A DNA stretch of 18,857 nt from NCBI GenBank assembly GCA_002428935.1, contig DIYG01000192.1:1-18857 (forward strand). Reading direction: 5' to 3'. Below, piece after piece: positions 5,483 to 12,959 of this stretch (position 1 is its first letter; each line of letters opens with the position of its first letter). This stretch comes from Halieaceae bacterium UBA6060 (lineage in GTDB: Bacteria > Pseudomonadota > Gammaproteobacteria > Pseudomonadales > Halieaceae). A program made the translations under genes and the position numbers. The notes beneath the pieces are model-generated. The model worked only from the letters and a program-made list of their open reading frames with translations. It ran no database searches and had not been told where the DNA came from.

Positions 5483-8107
5483 ATGATCAAGCTCGCCAGA
5501 AAAAAAGACTCGGAGTCCGGCTCGCCCGCAACAGACGCGGCGTCCCAGAAGGGCAAGGGCACGGGAGAAGGGCGTAACACACAGGGTGTAAACAGTCGCG
5601 GCAATGCTCTGCTGAGTGCGGCCGTCACCGGTTTGCTGGTGTTTATGATTCCCGCGTTGCTCGCCGTGGCCTACGTGCATCTGTTTCGCGCGCCGGCCCA
5701 TCTGAATGCGCTTCTTGAACGCGTGGCTACGTCTTACGCTTCGCAACAAGCCAGCACCATAAGCGCCGCCGTAAGCAGCCTGCGGGACCGGGTCCAGGCC
5801 GCCGCATCCTCGCCCCTGGCCAGAGCAGCGCTGGCGCCTACGATGGCGGAACCCGTTAGCCTCCCCCAGGCAGAAGAAGAGAACGAAACCGCCGCCCCTG
5901 ACAGTGACGCGAGCGTTTCGCAGAACACGGAACAGCCGTCGACGGACCTCGAAACCGCGTTGCTGGCCTTCTTCCCCGATGCCCTCAGCCTGCGACTGCT
6001 GCGGCTGGATGCCATGGGCACCGCCGAGATGAATGGCGGCCGCCAGGGCCTGCGCAATCACATCGAAGTGGATCTCGTACGGCGGGTCAGCAACGGTGAG
6101 TCCGCTTTACCGGAAGCCTACCAGTTTGAAGGTCAGTGGTTAGCATCGCTCGCCCAGATGACCACGGACCCGGAATACCCCGACCGCCGCGCCGTGGTGC
6201 TGATTACCTTGCGCGCCGATGAACTCGGCAAGCTGATGGAGCCGGCGGGCGAGTCACCGGGCCAGTTCACGCTGCAGCAGCGGGTTTATGGTGCCAGGGT
6301 AGATCGCGATTTCGATATCGTCAGCATTGGCAGTGGCGTTGCCGACCACGCGCACACCGCCGACATCCCAGACACAAACTGGCGCGTGATCTTCAGCCCT
6401 TCCCAGACCTTGATCGACGAATTGCGGCAACGAGTACGCCCCAGTTATGAGCTAATGGGGGCTCTGCTGGGTTTTGCACTCCTGGGCTTCGTCCTGGGCA
6501 TGCTTCGCAGCGGGAAGTCCTTACGGGGTGAGATCGAACGAATCATAGCGGGGGCCGAACACCGCACCGGTATGGAACTGAGTGTTCCCGAACTGGTTCC
6601 CGTGGCCCGGGAGCTTCGTCGTCAAAGCCATCGGCGCGCTCGAGGCCCCGGCGTGGACGGGTCCAGCGTGGTCACGCACACGGCCGGGGGAGCGAGCAAT
6701 ACCGCCCTGGCGGTGGCGGAAGGTCCCGCCAGTGCGGAGCTTCCAGCGGCCATATTCCGCGCCTATGACATCCGTGGTCATGCGGAGGAACAACTGGACG
6801 ACGAAACGGTGTTCCGCATTGGCAGCGCCATCGGCACCATCGCCGGCGAAATGGGCGAGCAAACCCTGGCCCTGGCCTATGACGGGCGAGAGAGTAGCCC
6901 GAGAATCAAGGGCATTATCGAAAAGGCGCTCTTGCAATCCGGGCGAGACGTCATCGATATCGGCCTCGTGCCCACGCCCGTGCTTTATTTTGCTACCCAG
7001 CAAGACACGGTGACTTCCGGAATCATGATCACCGGCAGCCACAATCCGGCGGAACACAACGGTCTGAAGATAGTCCTCAAGGGCCGTACCATCGCCGAAG
7101 GCACCATCGATAAAATCCGCGGTATTGCCCAAAGTGGCCGCTTCAGCAAAGGCCGCGGCCATGTGATCCAGCAGGATATGGTGAGCGGCTATCTGGATGA
7201 AATCGTCGGCGACATCGCCATCGCCGTGCCGCTGAAAATTGTTGTCGACGCCGGGAACGGTGCTACCGCACGCCTGGCACCCGCCCTCCTGGAGGAGCTG
7301 GGTTGCGATGTCATTCCTCTCCACTGCGACGTCGACGGTAGCTTCCCCAATCGGTCTCCGGATACCAGCAACGAAGCCAACCTTGAAGGCTTAATTGCCG
7401 AAGTGCTGGCCAACGATGCGGACCTCGGCGTTGCCTATGACGGTGACGGTGATCGCCTGGCCGTGGTAACAGGGCAGGGCCGCATATTGCGCACCGACAC
7501 CCTGATGATGATCTTTGCCCAGGATGTGGTTTCGCGAAATCCCGGTGCCGACGTGGTCTATGACGTTAAATGCAGCCGCAACCTCGCCCAATTGATCACC
7601 GGGCTCGGGGGTCGCGCAGTGCTGTGGAAGACCGGTCATGCGCTTATGAAGCAAAAGATGCTGGAGACCGGTGCCCTGCTGGGCGGAGAGTTCTCCGGCC
7701 ATGTGTTCTTTGGAGAACGCTGGTATGGCTTCGACGATGGCCTGTACGCCACAGGTCGCCTGGCGGAGATACTCTCCTCCCAGAACCTCAGCCTGGATGA
7801 ACTCGTTGCCGACCTCCCCTCAGCGGTGAGCACGCCGGAAATCCTGGTGCCGGTGGCCGATGAAGAAAAGTTCGCCCTCATGGACCGTTTCCTGGCGGAG
7901 GCCCAGTTTCCCGAAGGCAAACGCAACGATCTCGACGGTCTGCGCGTGGACTTCAGCGATGGCTGGGGCCTGCTCCGCGCGTCAAATACCGGGCCCGCCC
8001 TTACGGCTCGCTTTGAGGCCGGCAACGAAGAGCAGCTTGAGCACATTCGCGGGCTGTTTCGCGAGCAGCTCGCCAGCGTAGCCCCAGGGCTGACAATCCC
8101 CTTCTAG
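5483..8107 (+). CDS. algC: membrane-anchored phosphomannomutase/phosphoglucomutase (AlgC, long form)
   Basis: AlgC interconverts the 1- and 6-phosphates of mannose and glucose for LPS and exopolysaccharide precursors. Of 874 residues, the last 450 or so are the enzyme. It starts IFRAYDIRG (about 424), has the phosphoserine loop TGSHNP (S519), the metal loop DGDGDR (653-658), the sugar loop GGEFSGH (about 735) and the phosphate loop RASNTGP, and ends in IPF like P. aeruginosa AlgC. The first 400 residues are a basic cytoplasmic tail, a membrane helix (42-68), a roughly 250-residue probably periplasmic domain, and a second helix (about 323-342). A Gly/Ala-rich linker follows. I cannot name a family for the outer domain. 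Long AlgC forms are also annotated in Pseudomonas. An in-frame GTG at 6713 would give a 464-residue short form. argB follows after 24 bases. Confidence 0.93.
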   Translation: MIKLARKKDSESGSPATDAASQKGKGTGEGRNTQGVNSRGNALLSAAVTGLLVFMIPALLAVAYVHLFRAPAHLNALLERVATSYASQQASTISAAVSSLRDRVQAAASSPLARAALAPTMAEPVSLPQAEEENETAAPDSDASVSQNTEQPSTDLETALLAFFPDALSLRLLRLDAMGTAEMNGGRQGLRNHIEVDLVRRVSNGESALPEAYQFEGQWLASLAQMTTDPEYPDRRAVVLITLRADELGKLMEPAGESPGQFTLQQRVYGARVDRDFDIVSIGSGVADHAHTADIPDTNWRVIFSPSQTLIDELRQRVRPSYELMGALLGFALLGFVLGMLRSGKSLRGEIERIIAGAEHRTGMELSVPELVPVARELRRQSHRRARGPGVDGSSVVTHTAGGASNTALAVAEGPASAELPAAIFRAYDIRGHAEEQLDDETVFRIGSAIGTIAGEMGEQTLALAYDGRESSPRIKGIIEKALLQSGRDVIDIGLVPTPVLYFATQQDTVTSGIMITGSHNPAEHNGLKIVLKGRTIAEGTIDKIRGIAQSGRFSKGRGHVIQQDMVSGYLDEIVGDIAIAVPLKIVVDAGNGATARLAPALLEELGCDVIPLHCDVDGSFPNRSPDTSNEANLEGLIAEVLANDADLGVAYDGDGDRLAVVTGQGRILRTDTLMMIFAQDVVSRNPGADVVYDVKCSRNLAQLITGLGGRAVLWKTGHALMKQKMLETGALLGGEFSGHVFFGERWYGFDDGLYATGRLAEILSSQNLSLDELVADLPSAVSTPEILVPVADEEKFALMDRFLAEAQFPEGKRNDLDGLRVDFSDGWGLLRASNTGPALTARFEAGNEEQLEHIRGLFREQLASVAPGLTIPF

Positions 8108-8131
8108 AGCTTTCAGCAAGGATTACCCCCC

Positions 8132-9037
8132 ATGTCCCTCACCCCGGACTCTGCGCTCAATGTGGCGCGCGTACTCACGGAAGCCCTGCCTTACATCCAG
8201 CGCTTCACCGGTCGTACGGTGGTGGTGAAGTTCGGTGGAAACGCCATGGTGGACCCGGAGCTTCACGCCAGCTTCGCCCGGGATATTGTTCTCATGAAAC
8301 TGGTAGGCATGAACCCTGTCGTCGTCCACGGGGGCGGACCGCAGATTGGCCAGCTATTGGAGAAGCTCAATATCGAGAGTCACTTCGTCAACGGCATGCG
8401 AGTCACCGACGCGCAAACCATGGACGTCGTAGAGATGGTCCTGGGGGGCAGCGTCAACAAGGAAATCGTCGCCTCCATCAACAAGCACGGCGGCAAGGCC
8501 ATCGGTGTTACGGGTAAGGACGGGCGACTGATTCGCGCCCAGCGACTCCATGGCACCCGCCCCGGACCGGAGCTCGGCGCCACGGAGATTGTCGACATCG
8601 GTCAGGTTGGCGAGGTCCGGCAAATCGACCGAGAAATCCTCGATGTCATTTTGGATTCAGATTTCATCCCCGTGATCGCTCCCGTGGGCGCTGATGAAGA
8701 GGGCAATACCTACAACATCAATGCCGATCTGGTCGCGGGGAAGATCGCCCAGGTCATGCAAGCAGAAAAGCTCATGCTTTTGACCAACGTCGCCGGGCTC
8801 ATGGACGCGGAGGGCGTCGTCCTTACCGGGCTCTCCACGGCCCGCGTCGATGAATTGATTGCCGACGGGACCGTGCACGGCGGCATGCTGCCGAAGATCA
8901 GCTGCGCCCTGGACGCGGTCAAGTCTGGAGTATCGTCTGCTCATATCGTCGACGGGCGCGTACCCCACGCGGTGCTGCTCGAGATCTTCACCGACGAGGG
9001 CATGGGCACAAAGATTACTCGCCGGGGAGAGTTCTGA
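8132..9037 (+). CDS. argB: acetylglutamate kinase ArgB
   Basis: ArgB phosphorylates N-acetyl-L-glutamate, the second step of arginine synthesis. The amino-acid-kinase fold shows VVVKFGGNAM (about 30-39), VVHGGGPQIG (about 68-77), GMRVTD, NINADLVAGK and the C-terminal GGMLPK. At 301 residues it has the P. aeruginosa length, not the 257 of E. coli. It also keeps the extra N-terminal helix (SALNVARVLTEALPYIQRF) that in arginine-inhibited NAGKs makes the hexamer. It is therefore probably feedback-inhibited by arginine, an inference from the family. AAGGA lies about 9 bases before the ATG. The algC-argB spacing of 24 bases suggests co-transcription. Confidence 0.98.
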   Translation: MSLTPDSALNVARVLTEALPYIQRFTGRTVVVKFGGNAMVDPELHASFARDIVLMKLVGMNPVVVHGGGPQIGQLLEKLNIESHFVNGMRVTDAQTMDVVEMVLGGSVNKEIVASINKHGGKAIGVTGKDGRLIRAQRLHGTRPGPELGATEIVDIGQVGEVRQIDREILDVILDSDFIPVIAPVGADEEGNTYNINADLVAGKIAQVMQAEKLMLLTNVAGLMDAEGVVLTGLSTARVDELIADGTVHGGMLPKISCALDAVKSGVSSAHIVDGRVPHAVLLEIFTDEGMGTKITRRGEF

Positions 9038-9068
9038 GACGCCGTAGCCGGTTCTCAACGCCGCAATC

Positions 9069-9097
9069 TTGCTGTGAGCATGGGCAGTCGCTACGAT
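9069..9097 (+). promoter_or_regulatory. possible promoter of slmA
   Basis: TTGCTG (9069-9074) and TACGAT (9092-9097) are spaced by 17 bases, with three and four consensus matches. They lie in the 98-base argB-slmA gap, 38 bases before the slmA start. Confidence 0.35.
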
Positions 9098-9135
9098 GAA
9101 GGTCCTTTCGCAGCTGTCTTCCATTTGAGTCCCGC

Positions 9136-9768
9136 ATGCCGAGAAACGCCCAGCGACGTCAGCAAATTCTCGAAGCCCTGGCACAGATGCTTGAGGATAA
9201 TCCTGGCGACCGCATCACCACCGCGCGGTTGGCCGAACGGGTGGGAGTTTCCGAAGCGGCACTATATCGACACTTCCCCAGCAAGGCGAAGATGTTTGAA
9301 GGCCTTATCCAGTTCATCGAAGACAGTCTATTTCAGCGCATAAGCCTGATCCTGCAGGATGAAGAGCGGGCAACAGCGCGCTGTAAGCTGATTCTGTATT
9401 TCATGCTGGGCTTTGCCGAGCACAACCCCGGAATTAGCCGACTGTTAGTTGGCGAGGCCCTTACGGGCGAAACGGAACGACTCCGCCATCGTGTGCACCA
9501 GGTGATGGAGCGGGTTGAAACGCAGCTCCGCCAGGTTCTGCGGGAAGCCGAACTGCGGGAAGGCCTGCGCCCCGTGTTGCCCCTGCCCGAAGCGGCCGGT
9601 CTGCTTTTTAGCACCGCCGAAGGGCGTATTGCCCAATTTGTGCGCAGTGAATTCAAGCGCAGCCCCACCCAGGGTTGGGAACAGCAATTTGATTTTCTTA
9701 CGGAAGGTTTTTTTCGCTCCGTGCCCAGCGCTCAACCCGCAGCCATGGCGCAGGCAAAAACAAGCTAG
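9136..9768 (+). CDS. slmA: nucleoid occlusion factor SlmA, TetR family
   Basis: SlmA binds specific DNA sites away from the terminus and, when bound, blocks FtsZ ring assembly over the nucleoid. The product has 210 residues (198 in E. coli). It has the TetR-type helix-turn-helix RITTARLAERVGVSEAALYR (26-45) followed by HFPSKAKMFEGLIQFIEDSL, close to E. coli SlmA. It keeps FGEx-like GFAEHNPGISR, RVETQLRQVLREAELREG and FVRSEFKRSPT. These SlmA-specific blocks distinguish it from generic TetR repressors. About 12 extra C-terminal residues (rich in Ala and Gln) are variable. The ATG at 9136 has no good Shine-Dalgarno sequence. It sits downstream of argB, as in many gammaproteobacteria. Confidence 0.93.
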   Translation: MPRNAQRRQQILEALAQMLEDNPGDRITTARLAERVGVSEAALYRHFPSKAKMFEGLIQFIEDSLFQRISLILQDEERATARCKLILYFMLGFAEHNPGISRLLVGEALTGETERLRHRVHQVMERVETQLRQVLREAELREGLRPVLPLPEAAGLLFSTAEGRIAQFVRSEFKRSPTQGWEQQFDFLTEGFFRSVPSAQPAAMAQAKTS

Positions 9769-9884
9769 AGGCGGCTGACCAGCCCTGAGCACGGGAGCCA
9801 AGTTGATGAGTATCGGCTGTGAGCCTGTGGGGTGGCTGTCCGATCCAAGTGTTTGCTAGGTATTAGCCAAGATTCGGCCAGGTC

Positions 9885-10577
9885 TTAACCAGAGTCACCG
9901 GTAGATAGGGTTTTGCGCAACTCAACGATGTCCAGAAGCGTGGTAAATCGCTCCACGTCTGCATCGTAGCTGGCATTCTCTGCCGCTATCTCATCCTGCC
10001 GATCAACGATAGCTCTTTCCGTGGTAACGATTTCCGCCTGCAGATCGTCGATGGCCTTTAGATGATCCTGATTGACGTCGTAGCCCAGGCGCTCCTGATC
10101 GGCGGCCTGGGCCTGATAGTTCTCTACCTGCTGCTTCAGGGAACGCTGCTTGCCCTTGAGAATGCTGACCCTGATCTTCAACTCCCGCAGCGCTCGCTCT
10201 CGGGCCGCTTCAATGTCCTCGACGGTGCTGTAACGCAATAGCAAAGACTCATCCCAGCGGCGCAGACGCTCCTGCTCTTCCTCCGCCTCCCGGGCCAGAC
10301 GGTCCCGCGCATCCTGGTCTTGCAACTCGTCATCGCGGAGAGTCCGCGGCACCACTTCGATGAGCGCACCCTTGGCGCTGAGGATCTCGTAGCCATTGGC
10401 CACATACTCGGGTGGCACCTGGTAACCGATCACCTTGTTGCCATCGGCATTGATGTATCGATACATCTGCACGCCCTCCTGGGCCTGCAGCGATGGGGCT
10501 AGGCAGCCCAGAGCCAGAAGCAAGGGGAGAGCCAAGCCACCCGCAACTCGATGGTAAACAGAGACATGCGCATTCAT
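9885..10577 (-). CDS. exported coiled-coil protein with DUF4124-like N-terminus
   Basis: The function is unknown. The 230-residue product has a signal peptide (about residues 1-32, hydrophobic core GGLALPLLLALGC, likely cut after LQA). C25 sits in a weak lipobox-like LALGC, so a lipoprotein cannot be excluded. The mature start, YRYINADGNKVIGYQVPPE, resembles the DUF4124 pattern of a short beta-rich domain. The rest is long charged helices (about 85-215) with coiled-coil character. It is probably periplasmic. The start at 10577 gives the signal peptide; a longer reading to 10727 would run into pyrE. It begins 37 bases after pyrE on the same strand and is probably in its operon. No terminator is clear in the 116 bases between it and slmA. 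Confidence 0.8.
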   Translation of the reverse strand: MNAHVSVYHRVAGGLALPLLLALGCLAPSLQAQEGVQMYRYINADGNKVIGYQVPPEYVANGYEILSAKGALIEVVPRTLRDDELQDQDARDRLAREAEEEQERLRRWDESLLLRYSTVEDIEAARERALRELKIRVSILKGKQRSLKQQVENYQAQAADQERLGYDVNQDHLKAIDDLQAEIVTTERAIVDRQDEIAAENASYDADVERFTTLLDIVELRKTLSTGDSG

Positions 10578-10614
10578 GACTGCAATATAGGCCGGCGCCG
10601 CGAACGCCACAAGC

Positions 10615-11271
10615 TCACACGCCGTAGCGTTCTCGGTAGGCACGCATCTGGACGAGAGCGTCATCGGGGATGTCATCATCCTCCGAAACACCGCGCTCCA
10701 GATAGGCGATGAGGTCCTCCATAGCAACTATGCTGTGCACGGGTACCCCCCAGCGCTCCTCGATTTCCTGTATCGCCGAGCTCGGGCCCTGGCCCCGTTC
10801 CTGGCGATTAAGACCAATGACCACACCGGCGAGTTCCGCCCCGGCATCACGGATCATCTGCACCACTTCGCCGACGGCGGTGCCGGCGGTGATGACATCG
10901 TCAATAACCAGCACGCGGCCCCGAAGTGGTGCGCCTACAAGGGTGCCGCCTTCACCGTGGTCCTTGGCTTCCTTGCGGTTATAGGCGAATGGCACATCCC
11001 ATGCATGATGATCAGCCAGAGCCACGGCGGTAGTGCTCGCCAGGGGTATGCCCTTGTAAGCCGGTCCCAAAAGCACATCGAAGTCGATTTTCGCCTCGAC
11101 GATACAGCGGGCGTAATGGCGTCCCAGGGCGGCGAGGGCAGCTCCCGAGGCAAAGGCTCCGGCGTTGAAGAAGTAGGGGCTCTGGCGCCCAGATTTCAAT
11201 GTGAAACTGCCAAAGCGGAGCACGTTGTAGCGTCGCGCCAGGTCAATAAAGTGACGTTGGTAGGGCTGCAT
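10615..11271 (-). CDS. pyrE: orotate phosphoribosyltransferase PyrE
   Basis: PyrE joins orotate to PRPP to give orotidine 5'-monophosphate in pyrimidine synthesis. The product has 218 residues (213 in E. coli). The N-terminus YQRHFIDLARRYNVLRFGSF and the KSGRQSPYFFNAG hood region are typical. The substrate loop contains YNRKEAKDHGEGG, and the PRPP-binding motif is VLVIDDVITAGTAV (about 118-131). It is divergent from crc with 98 bases between the starts, the same arrangement as in Pseudomonas. The Shine-Dalgarno sequence is weak. I see no attenuator-like terminator with a T run before the gene, so the pyrE attenuation known from E. coli is not evident. Confidence 0.97.
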   Translation of the reverse strand: MQPYQRHFIDLARRYNVLRFGSFTLKSGRQSPYFFNAGAFASGAALAALGRHYARCIVEAKIDFDVLLGPAYKGIPLASTTAVALADHHAWDVPFAYNRKEAKDHGEGGTLVGAPLRGRVLVIDDVITAGTAVGEVVQMIRDAGAELAGVVIGLNRQERGQGPSSAIQEIEERWGVPVHSIVAMEDLIAYLERGVSEDDDIPDDALVQMRAYRERYGV

Positions 11272-11309
11272 GAGCGTATCCAGGAGTGCGCGAGAGAAGC
11301 TGACGGAGC

Positions 11310-11342
11310 AGTATATTCTGTCATCAGACCTTTCTGTATCAT
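11310..11342. promoter_or_regulatory. overlapping divergent promoter candidates of pyrE and crc
   Basis: On the minus strand TATACT (-10, 11310-11315) has TACAGA 17 bases upstream (11333-11338), pointing to pyrE. On the + strand TATCAT (11337-11342) is a five-of-six -10 box for crc with no convincing -35. The two overlap, so the genes may compete for polymerase. Confidence 0.35.
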
Positions 11343-11369
11343 AGCGCTTCGTTATATCAGGGGTGGACC

Positions 11370-12131
11370 ATGAGGATTATCAGCTTCAGCGCAGATGGGG
11401 TGCGCGAAGCAGCAGATCGCGGGTTTTACGCGTGGCTTTCCCGCCAGGACGCGGATTTTGTCTGCATTCAGGACCTGCGGTGCTCGGAATACGACCTCCA
11501 GGATGAGGTGTTTTTCCCTTCGGACTACAACGCCTATTTCTTTGACGACGTTAACGGCAAGGAAAACGGCGTCGCTATCTACTGCCGCGAACTCCCCAAA
11601 GCCATCATGACCGGCCTGGGCTTTGCGGACTTCGATATGCAGGGCCGTTATATCCAGGCGGATTTCGCCGAGCTGTCCGTCGGTTGCATTCTGGCACCGT
11701 GTGTTGAGGGCAGGGACGAAGAACAACAGGAGCAAAAGAACCACTTCTTCGAACTCCTGGGCCCGCACCTGCAAAAGGTGCGGAACAAACGCCGTGACTT
11801 CATTATTTGCGGCAACTGGCAGATAGCGCCCACCGATAATGACGTCCAGGACATCAGCGCCTGCGAGGGCCTCAGCGGATTTCTGGGTGAAGAACAGGAG
11901 TGGATGGATGAACTCCTGGCAAACGGTTATCTGGACGCCTTCCGAGAAGTCAGCGGTGACAGCGATGCCTTTACCTTCTGGCCCCAGGAGAGGGGGCAGG
12001 GAGGTTGGCGCACGGACCTGCACATCATTTCCGAGGATCTACAGCCCGCCGTGGAACATGCCGCCATCTACACCGGTGAAACGTTCTCCCGTCACGCACC
12101 GGTGATTGTGGACTACGACACGGACCTCTAG
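11370..12131 (+). CDS. crc: Crc-like catabolite repression control protein (degenerate exonuclease III fold)
   Basis: Crc in Pseudomonas works with Hfq to repress translation of catabolic mRNAs and has no nuclease activity. This 253-residue protein opens MRIISFSADG and ends SRHAPVIVDYD, close to Crc. Compared with E. coli exonuclease III, several catalytic positions are replaced: N7 is S7, E34 is D35 (in IQDLR), D151 and N153 are N149 and Q151 (CGNWQI), and D258 is R241. D229 (D216) and H259 (H242) remain. It is therefore probably not a nuclease. The site is divergent from pyrE and convergent with rph, as in Pseudomonas. An AGGGG sequence lies six bases before the ATG. A catabolite-control role is inferred from the homology and context. 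Confidence 0.85.
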   Translation: MRIISFSADGVREAADRGFYAWLSRQDADFVCIQDLRCSEYDLQDEVFFPSDYNAYFFDDVNGKENGVAIYCRELPKAIMTGLGFADFDMQGRYIQADFAELSVGCILAPCVEGRDEEQQEQKNHFFELLGPHLQKVRNKRRDFIICGNWQIAPTDNDVQDISACEGLSGFLGEEQEWMDELLANGYLDAFREVSGDSDAFTFWPQERGQGGWRTDLHIISEDLQPAVEHAAIYTGETFSRHAPVIVDYDTDL

Positions 12132-12144
12132 AGGCGCAGCCCCC

Positions 12145-12867
12145 TCAACCCTGGGCGAGGGCTTCTCGCTGCAGTTCGATCAGTTCCTCGACACCCTTGC
12201 TGCCCAGGGCGAGCATCTGATCGAGCTCTTCCCGCCGAAAAGGCGCACCTTCGGCGGTACCCTGGACCTCGATGAATTCGCCGGCACTGGTCATGACTAC
12301 ATTGAGGTCCGTTTCCGCGGTGGAGTCTTCAGCGTAATCCAGGTCCAGCACCGCCTCGCCCCCATGGATACCCACCGACACGGAAGCGACAAAATGACGC
12401 AGGGGGTCCCCGGTGATGCGCTTCTGTCGCTGCAGACCGTTGATGGCATCGACCAGTGCGACGAACGCACCGGTGATGGATGCGGTCCGCGTTCCTCCAT
12501 CGGCCTGGATTACATCGCAGTCCAAGGTAATCGTGTGCTCACCCAGTTTTCCTAGGTCAACCGCCGCCCGTAGGGATCGACCGATAAGGCGCTGGATTTC
12601 CAGCGTCCGCCCGCCCTGCTTACCCCGCGCGGCTTCCCGTCCCATGCGCGAGCCCGTGGAGCGGGGCAGCATGCCGTATTCCGCGGTAATCCAACCGGAG
12701 TTTTCGCCCCGGAGAAATCTAGGCACGCCCTCGTCCACGCTCGCCGTGCAGATAACGCGGGTATCACCAAAGCTCACCAGTACGGAGCCCTCCGCATGAC
12801 AGGTGTAGTGACGCTCGATGGTGACTGTGCGTAGCTGATCCGCCGCGCGACCGCTCGGTCGTGTCAT
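12145..12867 (-). CDS. rph: ribonuclease PH
   Basis: RNase PH is a phosphate-dependent 3'-5' exoribonuclease that trims tRNA 3' ends. The product has 240 residues (238 in E. coli). It begins MTRPSGRAADQLR and contains EGSVLVSFGDTRVICTASV and AEYGMLPRSTGSR. The phosphate-site region RTLEIQRLIGRSLRAAVDL and QADGGTRTASITG follow, then the C-terminal EVQGTAEGAPF. The start at 12867 is supported by GGGAG eight bases upstream and by the family N-terminus. A perfect TATAAT on the minus strand lies about 30 bases upstream. It is divergent from yicC and converges on crc with only 13 bases between the stops, with no terminator visible. Confidence 0.97.
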   Translation of the reverse strand: MTRPSGRAADQLRTVTIERHYTCHAEGSVLVSFGDTRVICTASVDEGVPRFLRGENSGWITAEYGMLPRSTGSRMGREAARGKQGGRTLEIQRLIGRSLRAAVDLGKLGEHTITLDCDVIQADGGTRTASITGAFVALVDAINGLQRQKRITGDPLRHFVASVSVGIHGGEAVLDLDYAEDSTAETDLNVVMTSAGEFIEVQGTAEGAPFRREELDQMLALGSKGVEELIELQREALAQG

Positions 12868-12895
12868 AGGTAATTCTCCCGCTAGGTAAATCGGG

Positions 12896-12901
12896 ATTAT
12901 A
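12896..12901 (-). promoter_or_regulatory. -10 box of the rph promoter
   Basis: A perfect TATAAT on the minus strand lies 28 bases upstream of the rph start, in the 92-base rph-yicC divergent gap. No good -35 box is present at 16-18 bases; a CAGTTG at 17 is poor. The implied leader is only about 20 bases. Confidence 0.45.
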
Positions 12902-12959
12902 CGCAGCGTTGTCGACCACAACTGCTACCATGCGCCCTTCACGAGCAGGAACCTGATCC

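Noticed and set aside
6521..7324. Minus-strand open frame of 267 codons inside algC
   Set aside because: It is a mirror of the mutase domain, including its conserved loops, with no family features of its own.
9769..9884. Terminator between the convergent slmA and coiled-coil genes
   Set aside because: Only 4-bp stems (for example GGCT/AGCC and GCTA/TAGC) without T runs were found.
12125..12134. CCTCTAGAGG palindrome at the crc stop codon as a terminator or operator
   Set aside because: Ten bases with no loop and no T run; expected by chance at this length.
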